Assembly: GCF_905397275.1 (NCBI RefSeq)
Contig: NZ_CAJPUY010000015.1
Coordinates: forward strand, 1-64,000
Direction: 5' to 3'
From: Cupriavidus yeoncheonensis
Lineage (GTDB): Bacteria > Pseudomonadota > Gammaproteobacteria > Burkholderiales > Burkholderiaceae
Length of the DNA: 64,000 bases
Part shown: positions 38,199 to 48,292 of the stretch, piece by piece
Numbering within the stretch: the first letter of the stretch is position 1
How the letters are laid out: each line of letters begins with the position of its first letter
Notes under the pieces: model-generated
What the model was told of the DNA's origin: nothing
The model's database searches: none
Seen by the model: only the letters and a program-made list of their open reading frames with translations
Made by a program: the position numbers and the translations under genes

Positions 38199-38278
38199 TC
38201 CGTTGCCGGTCTTTCTACCCCGTTTTTAGCGGTCGATCCATAAGCTTCCGGGTGTCAGTCACTCTTGGATCGATTGTC

Positions 38279-38449
38279 ATGGACGGGGTCTTCCTCATCG
38301 CCTTGATCGTATTTGCCGCCGCCAGCGCGGCATTGCTATGGCTGTGCGCCGCCTTGGGCGCCAACGGGCCGGGAGCCGCCGCGGAGCACGGCGGTCTGCG
38401 CAACGACGCCGCGCTTGGCAAGCACAGCGCTGCCGAGAGGGGGTTGTGA
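38279..38449 (+). CDS. Small membrane protein coupled to kdpF (56 aa)
   Basis: It begins MDGVFLIALIVFAAASAALLWLCAAL, one membrane helix, and has a Gly/Ala/His-containing hydrophilic tail. Its stop codon shares a base with the kdpF ATG (TGATG), which supports real translation. No strong ribosome site precedes its ATG. I know no named family. Its position as first gene of the kdp operon suggests an accessory membrane subunit or a translation-coupling cistron. Confidence 0.55.
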   Translation: MDGVFLIALIVFAAASAALLWLCAALGANGPGAAAEHGGLRNDAALGKHSAAERGL

Positions 38450-38538
38450 TGGACTGGGCTGATCTGCTGAGCGGCGCACTGGCCGCGCTGATTTTCATCT
38501 ACCTCCTGATTGCGCTGTTCCGCCCGGAGAAATTCTGA
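38449..38538 (+). CDS. kdpF: K+-transporting ATPase subunit KdpF
   Basis: This 29-residue single-helix peptide stabilises the KdpFABC complex. The middle, [20 protein letters not shown], has the LFRPEKF ending diagnostic of KdpF. It overlaps the preceding small gene and the kdpA start by one base each (TGATG at both ends). Confidence 0.92.
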   Translation: MDWADLLSGALAALIFIYLLIALFRPEKF

Positions 38539-40355
38539 TGTCGACCCAATTCCTGGGCCTGCTGGCCCTGTACCTGGCAATCCTGTTTGCCATGGCGCCG
38601 TTCCTTGGCCGCTACATGCGGCGCGCGATGGAGGACGGCGCGTACAAGCTGACCGCGTGGGGGAGTCCGCTCGAACGCGTGCTCTACAAGCTCGCCGGTG
38701 TACGCGCCGATAGCGAGATGGGCTGGAAGCAGTACACGGTCGCCGTGCTCGCGTTCAACCTGCTCGGCGTGGTGGTGGTCTACGCGCTGCAGCGGTTGCA
38801 GGGCTACCTGCCGCTCAATCCGCAGGGTTTCGGCGCCGTGACGCCCGACTCGGCCTTCAATACGGCCATCAGCTTTGTCAGCAACACCAACTGGCAAGGC
38901 TACGCGGGCGAATCGACGATGAGCTACCTGACGCAGATGCTGGCGCTCACCGTGCAGAACTTTGTGTCCGCGGCAACCGGCATTGCGGTGGTGTTCGCGC
39001 TGATCCGCGGCTTCGCGCGCCAGAGCAGCGCCACCATCGGCAACTTCTGGGTCGACATGACGCGCAGCACCCTTTACGTGCTGGTGCCGATCTCTACGGT
39101 GATCGCGCTGGCGCTGGTCAGCCAGGGTGTGATCCAGAACTTCGACAGCTACAAGGAAGTCAGCCTGGTGACGCCGGTCGAGTACAGCCAGCCGAAGGTC
39201 GATGCAGCCGGTCAGCCTGTGCTCGACGCGCAGGGCAAGCCGGTCACCGAAGACCTGAAGACGGACAAGCAGACGCTGGCCATGGGCCCGGTGGCTTCGC
39301 AGGAAGCCATCAAGATGCTGGGCACCAACGGCGGCGGCTTCTTCAACGCCAACTCCGCGCATCCCTACGAGAACCCGACCGCGCTCGCCAACATGATCCA
39401 GATGCTGGCCATCTTCCTGATCCCGGCCGCACTGTGCTTCACCTTCGGCGAGATGGTGAAGGACCGGCGCCAGGGTGTGGCGGTGCTGGCGTCGATGACA
39501 GTGATATTCGTCGCCATGGCGTGCGTGGCATCGATGTCGGAGTTGCAGGCCAATGCTGCGCTGGCAGGCCTGCCGGTCGATCATGCCGTTTCGGCGTTGC
39601 AGGCCGGCGGCAACATGGAAGGCAAGGAAACGCGCTTCGGCATGGCGGCGTCGGCGCTGTTCGCCACCATCACCACGGCGGCCTCGTGCGGCGCGGTCAA
39701 TGCCATGCATGACTCCTTCACCGCCATTGGCGGGCTCGTGCCGCTGCTGCTGATGCAGCTGGGTGAAGTCGTGTTCGGGGGCGTCGGCTCCGGCCTCTAC
39801 GGCATGCTGGTGTACGCGGTGCTGGCTGTGTTCATCGCCGGCCTGATGATCGGACGCACGCCGGAGTATCTGGGCAAGAAGATCGAGGCGTACGAGATGA
39901 AGATGGCCGCGGTGGCCATCCTCGTGACGCCGCTGCTGGTGCTGGTCGGTACCTCCATCGCGGTAATGACGGAGGCGGGCAGGGCGGGCGTGTTCAACCC
40001 GGGCACGCATGGCTTCTCCGAGATCCTCTATGCGCTGTCCTCGGCGGCCAACAACAACGGCAGCGCCTTTGCCGGCCTGTCCGCCAACACGCCGTTCTAC
40101 AACACCCTGCTGGCCGCGGTCATGTGGTTCGGCCGCTTCTGGATCATCATCCCGGTCCTCGCACTGGCCGGCTCGCTGGCCGCGAAGAAGCGCCTGCCGG
40201 TTACCGGCGGCACCATGCCCACGCACGGCGCGCTGTTCGTGGTGCTCCTGGTTGGTTCGGTGCTGCTGGTCGGCGCACTGACCTATGTCCCGGCTCTGGC
40301 GCTGGGCCCCGTTGCCGAGCAGTTGCAGGGCGCGGTGACGGCGATTGCCAAGTAA
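38538..40355 (+). CDS. kdpA: K+-transporting ATPase subunit KdpA
   Basis: This is the potassium-selective channel-like subunit, related to the Trk/Ktr superfamily, 605 residues with about ten membrane helices. Selectivity-loop regions are visible: [54 protein letters not shown] and [15 protein letters not shown]-terminal [13 protein letters not shown] matches the family. It starts within the kdpF stop and is followed after 19 bases by kdpB. Confidence 0.98.
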   Translation: MSTQFLGLLALYLAILFAMAPFLGRYMRRAMEDGAYKLTAWGSPLERVLYKLAGVRADSEMGWKQYTVAVLAFNLLGVVVVYALQRLQGYLPLNPQGFGAVTPDSAFNTAISFVSNTNWQGYAGESTMSYLTQMLALTVQNFVSAATGIAVVFALIRGFARQSSATIGNFWVDMTRSTLYVLVPISTVIALALVSQGVIQNFDSYKEVSLVTPVEYSQPKVDAAGQPVLDAQGKPVTEDLKTDKQTLAMGPVASQEAIKMLGTNGGGFFNANSAHPYENPTALANMIQMLAIFLIPAALCFTFGEMVKDRRQGVAVLASMTVIFVAMACVASMSELQANAALAGLPVDHAVSALQAGGNMEGKETRFGMAASALFATITTAASCGAVNAMHDSFTAIGGLVPLLLMQLGEVVFGGVGSGLYGMLVYAVLAVFIAGLMIGRTPEYLGKKIEAYEMKMAAVAILVTPLLVLVGTSIAVMTEAGRAGVFNPGTHGFSEILYALSSAANNNGSAFAGLSANTPFYNTLLAAVMWFGRFWIIIPVLALAGSLAAKKRLPVTGGTMPTHGALFVVLLVGSVLLVGALTYVPALALGPVAEQLQGAVTAIAK

Positions 40356-40374
40356 GCGTATTGCGGAGAAACGC

Positions 40375-42594
40375 ATGCAACAAGAATCCATGGCGACGCG
40401 CAGCAAGGCTGGCGGCGCTGCATCCAGAACCAATGCATCGGCGGCGAATGCCGCCACCCCGTCGGGCGGCGCGCCCCGTCCGCATGACCACCACCATCGC
40501 TCGCCGCGAAGCGGCATGTTTGCGCCCGACCTCGTCAAGCCGGCCTTGCTGGCCGCGCTGAAGAAGCTGTCGCCGCGCGAGCAGGTACGCAACCCGGTGA
40601 TGTTCGTGGTGTATGTGGGCAGCATCCTGACCACCATCCTGTTCCTCAAGGCCCTGGCCTCGCCCGCGGCAGCGGGCGGGGAAAGCGCCGGTTTCATCCT
40701 GGCTGTTTCGGTCTGGCTGTGGTTCACGGTGCTGTTCGCGAACTTTGCCGAGGCCCTCGCGGAGGGCCGCAGCAAGCAGCAGGCGGAATCGCTGCGCGGG
40801 CTGAAGACGACCGCCATGGCGCGCGTGCTGGTGGACGGCAAGCGTGGCGGGGCGGCGGAAACGCGTGCGGCCACCACCTTGCGGCGCGGTGACATCGTGC
40901 TGGCCCAGGCCGGCGACATGATCCCGGGCGACGGCGAAGTCATCGAGGGTGTGGCATCGGTGGACGAGAGCGCGATCACGGGCGAATCCGCACCGGTGAT
41001 CCGCGAATCGGGTGGTGACTTTTCGTCGGTCACCGGCGGCACGCGCGTGTTGTCGGACTGGATCGTGATACGCATCACCACCAATCCGGGCGAAAGCTTC
41101 ATCGACCGGATGATCAGCATGGTCGAGGGCGCCAAGCGGCAGAAGACGCCCAATGAGCTGGCGCTGACGATCCTGCTGGTGGGCCTGACCATCGTGCTGC
41201 TGCTGGCGACCGTCACGCTGCTGCCGTTTTCGCTCTACAGCGTGCTGGTCACCAGGGCCGGCCTTCCGGTGACCATCACCGTGCTGGTTGCGCTGCTGGT
41301 GTGCCTGATCCCGACCACCATCGGCGGACTGCTGTCGGCCATCGGCGTGGCTGGCATGAGCCGCATGATGGAGGCGAACGTCATTGCCACCTCGGGCCGC
41401 GCGGTGGAAGCCGCGGGCGACGTGGATGTGCTGCTGCTCGATAAGACCGGCACCATTACCCACGGCAACCGCCAGGCCTCGCGCTTCGTGCCCGCGCCGG
41501 GCATCCCGGCCCAGCAGCTCGCACAGGCGGCGTGGCTGTCGTCGCTTGCCGACGAGACGCCGGAAGGGCGCAGCATCGTGACGCTGGCGCGCCAGCAGCA
41601 GGGTGTTGCCGCGCCGGACATGGCGGTGCTGCGGCCGGTGTTCATCCCGTTCACGGCGCAGACGCGCATGAGCGGCGTGGACCTGCGCGATGGCGAAGGC
41701 GAGCGCATTGTGCGCAAGGGTGCGGCCGACGCGGTGCGCCGCTTCGTGACCGAACGCGCCGGCAAGTTTCCCGAAGCCGTGATGCAGGCGGTGGACGATG
41801 TCGCCCGCGCGGGCAGCACGCCGCTGGTGGTGGCGGAGGAAGCCGACGGGAACGTGCGCGTGCTGGGCGTGGTGGAACTCAAGGACATCGTCAAGACCGG
41901 CATCCGCGAGCGCTTCACGGAGCTGCGCAAGATGGGCATCAAGACCGTGATGATCACCGGCGACAACCGGCTGACCGCGGCGACCATCGCGGCTGAAGCC
42001 GGTGTCGATGACTTCCTTGCCGAAGCGACGCCGGAAGCCAAACTCAAGCTGATTCGCCAGTACCAGGGCGAGGGCCGTCTCGTGGCGATGACCGGCGACG
42101 GCACCAACGACGCGCCGGCGCTGGCCCAGGCCGATGTCGCGGTGGCGATGAACAGCGGCACGCAGGCGGCGAAAGAGGCCGGCAACATGGTCGACCTCGA
42201 CAGCAATCCGACCAAGCTCATCGAGATCGTCGAGATCGGCAAGCAGATGCTGATGACGCGCGGATCGCTCACGACGTTCAGCGTGGCCAACGACGTGGCC
42301 AAGTACTTCGCCATCATCCCGGCCGCGTTTGCCACCACCTACCCGCAGCTGAACCTGCTGAACGTGATGGGGTTGAGCACGCCGGCGTCGGCCATCATGT
42401 CGGCGGTGATCTTCAACGCGCTGATCATCGTGGCGCTGATACCGCTGGCGCTCAAGGGCGTGGCCTACCGGCCGCTCGGCGCGGCGGTGCTGCTGCGGCG
42501 CAACCTGCTGATCTACGGCCTGGGCGGCATCCTGGTGCCGTTTGCCGGGATCAAGCTGATCGACATGGTGCTGGCCCTGCTGGGCTGGGTCTGA
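40375..42594 (+). CDS. kdpB: K+-transporting ATPase subunit KdpB
   Basis: This P-type ATPase subunit powers potassium uptake. It has 739 residues. The phosphorylated aspartate is D356 in [13 protein letters not shown]. Other P-type motifs are [23 protein letters not shown] and [21 protein letters not shown]. Compared with E. coli KdpB (DKTGT at D307) there is a 49-residue N-terminal excess, rich in Ala/Ser/Asn, with HDHHH at residues 37-41 just before [16 protein letters not shown] 40375 follows GGAG. Confidence 0.97.
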   Translation: MQQESMATRSKAGGAASRTNASAANAATPSGGAPRPHDHHHRSPRSGMFAPDLVKPALLAALKKLSPREQVRNPVMFVVYVGSILTTILFLKALASPAAAGGESAGFILAVSVWLWFTVLFANFAEALAEGRSKQQAESLRGLKTTAMARVLVDGKRGGAAETRAATTLRRGDIVLAQAGDMIPGDGEVIEGVASVDESAITGESAPVIRESGGDFSSVTGGTRVLSDWIVIRITTNPGESFIDRMISMVEGAKRQKTPNELALTILLVGLTIVLLLATVTLLPFSLYSVLVTRAGLPVTITVLVALLVCLIPTTIGGLLSAIGVAGMSRMMEANVIATSGRAVEAAGDVDVLLLDKTGTITHGNRQASRFVPAPGIPAQQLAQAAWLSSLADETPEGRSIVTLARQQQGVAAPDMAVLRPVFIPFTAQTRMSGVDLRDGEGERIVRKGAADAVRRFVTERAGKFPEAVMQAVDDVARAGSTPLVVAEEADGNVRVLGVVELKDIVKTGIRERFTELRKMGIKTVMITGDNRLTAATIAAEAGVDDFLAEATPEAKLKLIRQYQGEGRLVAMTGDGTNDAPALAQADVAVAMNSGTQAAKEAGNMVDLDSNPTKLIEIVEIGKQMLMTRGSLTTFSVANDVAKYFAIIPAAFATTYPQLNLLNVMGLSTPASAIMSAVIFNALIIVALIPLALKGVAYRPLGAAVLLRRNLLIYGLGGILVPFAGIKLIDMVLALLGWV

Positions 42595-42621
42595 CCGAAC
42601 ATCTGCAAAGAGAAGGCATTC

Positions 42622-43248
42622 ATGAATACGCATATGCAATCCACGCAATCCGCGCCCGTCGTGCCGCAGCAGGGTGGTCTGCTGCGGCCGGCGCTGGTTA
42701 TCTTCGCCGCGCTGTCGCTGCTGACGGGTTTGCTGTACCCCGGCGTGATCACCGCAATATCGAAGGCGGTGTTCCCGCAGCAGGCAGCCGGCTCGCTGAT
42801 CGTCAGGGACGGCAAAGCCGTGGGCTCGGCCCTGATCGGGCAGCCGTTCTCGGACCCGAAGTATTTCTGGGGCCGCCTGTCGGCCACTGCGCCCATGCCC
42901 TATAACGCGGCGGCATCGGTCGGCTCCAACCTCGGGCCGACCAACCCCGCGCTGACCGATGCGGCGCGCGCACGCATCGACGCACTGCGCGCGGCGGACC
43001 CGGACAACAAGGCGGCGGTGCCGGTGGACCTGGTCACCGCGTCCGGCAGCGGGCTGGATCCGCACATCAGCCTGGCGGCGGCGGACTACCAGGCGCCGCG
43101 CGTGGCGCGGCTGCGCGGGCTGCCGCCGGAGACGGTGCAGGAACTGATCCGGGCGAACACGGAATCGCCGTCGCTGGCCGTGCTGGGTGACCCCGGCGTC
43201 AATGTGCTCAGGCTGAACCTGGCGCTGGATGCGGCATCCGGCAAATAG
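42622..43248 (+). CDS. kdpC: K+-transporting ATPase subunit KdpC
   Basis: This single-pass accessory subunit raises nucleotide affinity of KdpB. It has 208 residues. The membrane helix lies in [24 protein letters not shown]. The periplasmic part includes [34 protein letters not shown] and [10 protein letters not shown]-type sequence ([18 protein letters not shown]). kdpD follows after 81 bases. Confidence 0.97.
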   Translation: MNTHMQSTQSAPVVPQQGGLLRPALVIFAALSLLTGLLYPGVITAISKAVFPQQAAGSLIVRDGKAVGSALIGQPFSDPKYFWGRLSATAPMPYNAAASVGSNLGPTNPALTDAARARIDALRAADPDNKAAVPVDLVTASGSGLDPHISLAAADYQAPRVARLRGLPPETVQELIRANTESPSLAVLGDPGVNVLRLNLALDAASGK

Positions 43249-43329
43249 GCAGGCCGAGCGGGCGTGCTTTGCCGTACGCGTGGCACAATCTGACCGTGCC
43301 CGCCCGCGCGCCGGGGAGCGCTGCTGACC

Positions 43330-46185
43330 ATGCCCGAATTGCGATCTCCCACTGAACGTCCGGACCCGGACAGCCTGCTGCAGCGGATGCAGGAGGAGGG
43401 CGCGCGCGCCGCGCGGGGCAAGCTGCGCGTCTACTTCGGCGCCTCGGCCGGCGTGGGCAAGACCTTCGCCATGCTGACCGCCGCGCGCTCACTGAGAGAG
43501 CAGGGCGTTGATGTGGTCATCGGCGTGGTCGAGACGCATGGCCGTGCCGAGACCGAGGCGCTGATCGACGGCATCGAGCGCCTGCCGATGCGGGACGTGC
43601 CGTACCGGGACCGCGTGCTCGCGGAGTTCGACCTGGACGGCGCGCTGGCGCGCCGCCCGGCGCTGGTGCTGGTCGACGAACTCGCTCATTCCAACGCGCC
43701 GGGCAGCCGGCACCCCAAGCGCTGGCAGGACATCCAGGAACTGCAGTCGTCCGGCATCGATGTCTGGACGACCGTCAATGTGCAGCACCTGGACAGCCTC
43801 AACGAGGCGGTTGGCGGCATCACCGGTATCCGTGTCTGGGAAACCGTGCCGGACGCGGTCTTCGACAGCGCCGATGAAGTGATCCTGGTCGACCTGCCCG
43901 CCGATGAACTGCTGCGGCGCCTGCGCGAAGGCAAGGTCTACCTGCCGGAGCAGGCGCGCCACGCGGTGCGCAATTTCTTCCGCAAGGGCAACCTGATCGC
44001 CCTGCGCGAACTGGCCCTGCGGCGTACCGCGGACCGCGTGGACGATGATGTGCGCGCCTATCGCCGCGCCGAGTCGATCCAGTCGGTCTGGCGCACGCGC
44101 GAGGCTGTGCTGGCCTGCATCGGTACCGGCAGCGATGCCGAGCAGGTCGTCAGGAGCGCGCGCCGCCTGGCCGGCCAGCTCGATTGCGACTGCCATGTGA
44201 TCACCGTGGCCGCGCCACGGCTCGCGCCCGCGTCGGACGCAGAGCGCATGCGGCTGGAGTCGGCGATACGCCTGGCGGAGGAACTGGGGGCGCGTACCGA
44301 GACGCTGGCCGGCAGCGATATGGTGCAGGCTGTCGCCGGTTATGTCAGGCGCCACAACCTGACCAAGGTCGTGCTTGGCCGCACCCCGACCCGATGGCGA
44401 CGCGAGGACGAGTCGCTGCTGATGCAAGGGCGCTCGCTGCTGGCCTGGGCGCTTTCGCCGTTCCTGGGCGCGCGTGCCTGGCTGTTCGGCCGCAAAAGCT
44501 TTGCCGATGCCTTGTCGTCTGCCTGCCCCGAAATCGACGTGATACGCGTGGCAGCGGATACCACGCGCATGGATGTCAAGCCCGCCAGCGCGCCGGCACC
44601 GGCCGAGGAAAGCGAGGCCGCGCAGGCGCAGGAGCGCCGCGTGCGCATGCAGTCCTACCTGTGGGCCGTTGCCTGGTGCGCCGGCGCAACGGCTGTGTCG
44701 ATGCTGGCCCGGCCGTGGTTCGACCTGGTCAATATCGCCATGCTGTTCCTGGTGGCGGTGGTCGGCGTGGCGTTGCGGCACGGCCGCGCTGCGGCCGCGC
44801 TGGCCTCCGTGATCGCCGTGGGCGCCTTCGACTTCTTCTTCGTGCCGCCCAGGCTTTCCTTTGCCGTGAGCGATGTGCAGTATCTGCTGACGTTTCTGGT
44901 GCTGCTGTCGGTGGGCCTGGTGATCGGCCAGCTCACCGCCGGCCTGCGCGAGCAGGCCGAGGTGGCGGTGCAGCGCGAGACCGATGCGCGCACGCTCTAC
45001 GAGCTCGCGCGCGAGCTGTCGTCGGCATTGATGAGCGATCAGATCGTCTCGATCGGCAGCCGATTCCTGCGCGCAGCCTTCGACGCGCATTCGGCGTTCT
45101 TCCTGGTCGGGCCAGATGGGCGGCTTCTGCCGCCCGCGGTGGACATAGAGGGCCAGACTGACAGGCACAGTGACGCCATCGATCGCGTGCTCGCCCAATG
45201 GGTGTTTGACCACGGCCAGCCCGCCGGCACGGGCACCCACACGCTGCCGGCGGGCACCGTGCTGTACCTGCCGCTCAAGGCGCCGATGCAGACGCGCGGC
45301 GTGCTGGCGGTGGAGCCGCGGGCGTGGCGCGCGTTTGCACAGCCGGCGCTGCGACGCCAGATCGACGTGTTTGCGACGCTGATGGCCATCGCGATCGAGC
45401 GGCTGCACTATGTGGACGTCGCCCAGCAGGCGCTGCTGTCGATGGAGTCGGAGCGGCTGCGCAGCTCGCTGCTGGCCGCGGTGTCGCACGACCTGCGCAC
45501 GCCGCTGACCAGCCTGATCGGCATGGCCGAGACCCTGCAGCGCGGCGATCCGCCGCTGGTGCCGCATGTCGCCGATACGGTGGCGGCAATGCGCGACCAG
45601 GCCAGACGCATGAGCACCATGGTGGTCAACCTGCTGGACATGGCGCGGCTCCAGGGTCGGGACGTGCGCATGCAGAAGGAGTGGCAGTCCTTCGAAGAGC
45701 TGGTCGGCGCGGCGCTTGGCGCATTGCGCGACGCGCTTGCCCTGCATCGCGTCGTTGTAGCGGACCTCTCCACGATGCCGCTGGTCGAATGCGACGCCGT
45801 GTTGATGGACCGGGTGCTGTGCAACCTGCTGGAGAATGCGGCCAAGTACACGGCGGCCGGAACCGAGATCCGCATCAGGGCCGAGGCCGTGGATGACGAG
45901 GTACGCCTTGTGGTGGAAGACGACGGCCCCGGCGTGCCGGCCGGCAGCGAGCGGCAGATTTTCGAGAAATTCACGCGGGGCGAGCGCGAATCGGTAACGA
46001 CGGGCGTGGGCCTTGGCCTTGCTGTCTGCGACGCGATCGTGCAGGCCCATGGCGGACGCATCTGGGTCGAGCCGGTGCGCGAAGCGGCGATGCCGGGTGT
46101 CGGCATCGGCGCGCGCTTCGTGGTGGCCCTGCCGCGCGGCAATCCGCCGGTGATCGAGCCGGAAGCGGCGGACATCCCCGCGTAA
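43330..46185 (+). CDS. kdpD: Potassium/turgor sensor histidine kinase KdpD
   Basis: This membrane sensor kinase for kdp expression has 951 residues. Order: KdpD N domain with Walker A GASAGVGKT (residues 37-45) and LVDELAHSNAPGSRHPKRWQ; a universal-stress-like domain (VLGRTPTRWRREDES); four closely spaced membrane helices (about 440-540); a GAF-like region; HisKA with phosphorylated H720 in AAVSHDLRTPLTSLIG; and HATPase with LLENAAKYT and VEDDGPGVP. All motifs look intact. It is followed by kdpE after 24 bases. Confidence 0.97.
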   Translation: MPELRSPTERPDPDSLLQRMQEEGARAARGKLRVYFGASAGVGKTFAMLTAARSLREQGVDVVIGVVETHGRAETEALIDGIERLPMRDVPYRDRVLAEFDLDGALARRPALVLVDELAHSNAPGSRHPKRWQDIQELQSSGIDVWTTVNVQHLDSLNEAVGGITGIRVWETVPDAVFDSADEVILVDLPADELLRRLREGKVYLPEQARHAVRNFFRKGNLIALRELALRRTADRVDDDVRAYRRAESIQSVWRTREAVLACIGTGSDAEQVVRSARRLAGQLDCDCHVITVAAPRLAPASDAERMRLESAIRLAEELGARTETLAGSDMVQAVAGYVRRHNLTKVVLGRTPTRWRREDESLLMQGRSLLAWALSPFLGARAWLFGRKSFADALSSACPEIDVIRVAADTTRMDVKPASAPAPAEESEAAQAQERRVRMQSYLWAVAWCAGATAVSMLARPWFDLVNIAMLFLVAVVGVALRHGRAAAALASVIAVGAFDFFFVPPRLSFAVSDVQYLLTFLVLLSVGLVIGQLTAGLREQAEVAVQRETDARTLYELARELSSALMSDQIVSIGSRFLRAAFDAHSAFFLVGPDGRLLPPAVDIEGQTDRHSDAIDRVLAQWVFDHGQPAGTGTHTLPAGTVLYLPLKAPMQTRGVLAVEPRAWRAFAQPALRRQIDVFATLMAIAIERLHYVDVAQQALLSMESERLRSSLLAAVSHDLRTPLTSLIGMAETLQRGDPPLVPHVADTVAAMRDQARRMSTMVVNLLDMARLQGRDVRMQKEWQSFEELVGAALGALRDALALHRVVVADLSTMPLVECDAVLMDRVLCNLLENAAKYTAAGTEIRIRAEAVDDEVRLVVEDDGPGVPAGSERQIFEKFTRGERESVTTGVGLGLAVCDAIVQAHGGRIWVEPVREAAMPGVGIGARFVVALPRGNPPVIEPEAADIPA

Positions 46186-46209
46186 TCCCATTCAGACGGA
46201 GAGCAACAG

Positions 46210-46905
46210 ATGCCTTTCGAGTTTTCGCCCACGGTGCTGCTGGTCGAGGACGAACCCCATATCCGACGCTTCGTGCGCACGGCCCTGCAGGACGAAGGCT
46301 GCACCGTGCACGAGGCGGAGACGCTCAAGCGTGGCCTGATCGAGGCAGGCACGCGCCAGCCGGACCTGGTGGTGCTTGACCTGGGGCTGCCCGACGGCGA
46401 CGGCGTCAGCCTGATCCGCGAAGTGCGTACCTGGACCGAGGTGCCGATCCTGGTGCTGTCCGCGCGCAGTGGCGAGGAAGACAAGATCGGCGCGCTCGAT
46501 GCCGGTGCCGACGACTACCTGACCAAGCCATTCGGCGTGGGCGAACTGGTGGCGCGCCTGCGCGTGCTGCTGCGCCGGCATGCGCGATCGAATCCGCATG
46601 GGTCGACGCACATCGCCTTCGGTGAGGTGCAGGTCGATCTGGCCAATCGCATGGTCATGCGCGCGGGGCAGGCCGTGCACCTGACGCCAATCGAGTACCG
46701 CCTGTTGTCGGTACTGATCGCGCATCGCGGCAAGGTGATGACCCATCGCGAACTGCTGCGCGAGGTCTGGGGACCTTCGCATTCCGAGAGCAGCCAGTAT
46801 CTCCGGGTCTATATGGGCCACTTGCGGCACAAGCTCGAAGCGGACCCTGCGCAGCCCGTGCATTTGCTTACGGAAGTCGGGCTCGGATACCGGTTTGCGG
46901 GGTAA
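46210..46905 (+). CDS. kdpE: Response regulator KdpE (OmpR family)
   Basis: This cytoplasmic regulator activates kdp transcription when phosphorylated by KdpD. It has 231 residues. The receiver domain has acidic pocket EDEPH, phosphoacceptor D57 in VVLDLGLPDGDG, and the switch Lys in DDYLTKPFGVGELVAR. The C-terminal winged helix shows HLTPIEYRLLSVLIAHRGKVMTHRELL and YLRVYMGHLRHKLE. A matching direct repeat lies upstream of the operon. Confidence 0.97.
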   Translation: MPFEFSPTVLLVEDEPHIRRFVRTALQDEGCTVHEAETLKRGLIEAGTRQPDLVVLDLGLPDGDGVSLIREVRTWTEVPILVLSARSGEEDKIGALDAGADDYLTKPFGVGELVARLRVLLRRHARSNPHGSTHIAFGEVQVDLANRMVMRAGQAVHLTPIEYRLLSVLIAHRGKVMTHRELLREVWGPSHSESSQYLRVYMGHLRHKLEADPAQPVHLLTEVGLGYRFAG

Positions 46906-47047
46906 GGCGCGGGGCAGGGCGAGATTTTTTATTCCATCCCTTTGCCTGGCTCAAGTTTCTTGATGCCGTTTTTAGGCGCTCATCCTTATCGTGGCAGGCT
47001 GTCCCGCGGGGCTCCGCGGGCTGTTCCTCAACTCTGCCTCGATAACA

Positions 47048-47836
47048 ATGACAGCTTTGCGCAAATCGGCCGCCTGGATGGTGGCCGCAATTCCCTTCAT
47101 CGCTTTCCTCGGCGCGAGCCCGGCTCTTGCACAGTCCGCACCGGAACCGGTGGCCGAGCCGGCATCGGCATGGACAATCACCGCGAACGTCGCGCTGGCG
47201 ACCGAGTACCGCTATCGCGGGCTGATGCAGACCAACGGCCGTCCGGCCATTCAGGGCGGCTTCGATGTCAGCCACGCGTCTGGTTTTTACCTGGGCAACT
47301 GGAACTCGAACGTGAGCTTCCTGGGTGACAGCAATCCCGCGGTCTCGGCACCGATCGAGATGGACTTCTATGGCGGATTCAAGAACACCTTCGGTGGCGG
47401 CGCCTGGAACTACGACGTTGGCGTGCTGCAGTACTACTATCCGGGCGACTATCCGGCCGGCTATGTGCGGCCCTATACCACCGAGGTGTACGCGGGCGTG
47501 GGCTATGGACCGGTATTCCTGAAGTACTCCTATGCACCAACCAACCTGTTCGGCTTTGCCGACAGCAAGCACAGCTGGTATGCCGACCTGTCGGCCAACG
47601 TGCCGCTCAATGTCTGGGGCCTGACGCTGAACGCGCACGTGGGTTACCAGAAGGTGCAGTTCACCGATGCCTCCTACACGGACTGGAAGCTGGGCCTGAC
47701 CAAGGACCTTGGCAATGGTTTCGCAGTGTCGGTGGCGTACATCGACACCAACGCCGACAAGGCGGTCTATACCAACGCAAAGGGGCGCTACATGGGCAAG
47801 GCCACGGCCTGGGCGTCGATCAGCAAGACGTTCTGA
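47048..47836 (+). CDS. TorF-family putative outer-membrane porin
   Basis: This 262-residue protein has a signal peptide ending near ALAQS, followed by a beta-rich chain with alternating aromatic residues that ends in a C-terminal Phe (ASISKTF), typical of outer-membrane barrels. SAWTITANVALATEYRYRGL and GGFDVSHASGFYLGNWNSN match the conserved TorF/TIGR02001 family. Function and substrate are unknown. It is transcribed alone, 142 bases after kdpE, with no clear promoter seen. Confidence 0.83.
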   Translation: MTALRKSAAWMVAAIPFIAFLGASPALAQSAPEPVAEPASAWTITANVALATEYRYRGLMQTNGRPAIQGGFDVSHASGFYLGNWNSNVSFLGDSNPAVSAPIEMDFYGGFKNTFGGGAWNYDVGVLQYYYPGDYPAGYVRPYTTEVYAGVGYGPVFLKYSYAPTNLFGFADSKHSWYADLSANVPLNVWGLTLNAHVGYQKVQFTDASYTDWKLGLTKDLGNGFAVSVAYIDTNADKAVYTNAKGRYMGKATAWASISKTF

Positions 47837-47956
47837 GCCGCGCGCTCTTGATGGGAATTTGATGCACGGGCCCGGCATTGCTGCATCAAATTTAGGCCGC
47901 GATGCCTAGCATGGATGCATGTTCAACAGACGGCCCGCAACGACGGGCCAACAGAC

Positions 47957-48292
47957 ATGCCCCAGTCGAACCTTGCCACCGAAGCCGTTCCCCGACGCCG
48001 GGCCCTGCGGGCCCGCGACACGCACCCGGAGGTGACACCGGTCTGGATCCGTTTCCGCGTGGCGGTGGCATCCACCGAAGTGTTCATGATCCGCCAGGCG
48101 CTGCAGCGAGCGATTGGCCAGGTTGCGCGGATCTATATCATCAAGGTCGATCACCGTCATGATGAAACGACCGTGCAGGTGGAAGTGGCCCGCACGAACC
48201 GCGAGCAGGCCATGGACGCCATCATGCAGGCATTGCCGGCCGCGGAGTTCGGCTTTGCCACCGCACTAGGGGCCGATCATGTGGCGCACTGA
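47957..48292 (+). CDS. Protein of unknown function overlapping a dapA-like gene
   Basis: This 111-residue product has no membrane segment. After a basic Arg-rich N terminus comes TPVWIRFRVAVASTEVFMIRQ, then DHRHDETTVQVEVARTNREQA, which looks like a small alpha/beta fold with alternating strands. I recognise no family. The ATG at 47957 is favoured; an in-frame ATG lies 14 codons upstream at 47915. Its last 14 bases overlap the next gene, which supports co-translation. Confidence 0.6.
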   Translation: MPQSNLATEAVPRRRALRARDTHPEVTPVWIRFRVAVASTEVFMIRQALQRAIGQVARIYIIKVDHRHDETTVQVEVARTNREQAMDAIMQALPAAEFGFATALGADHVAH

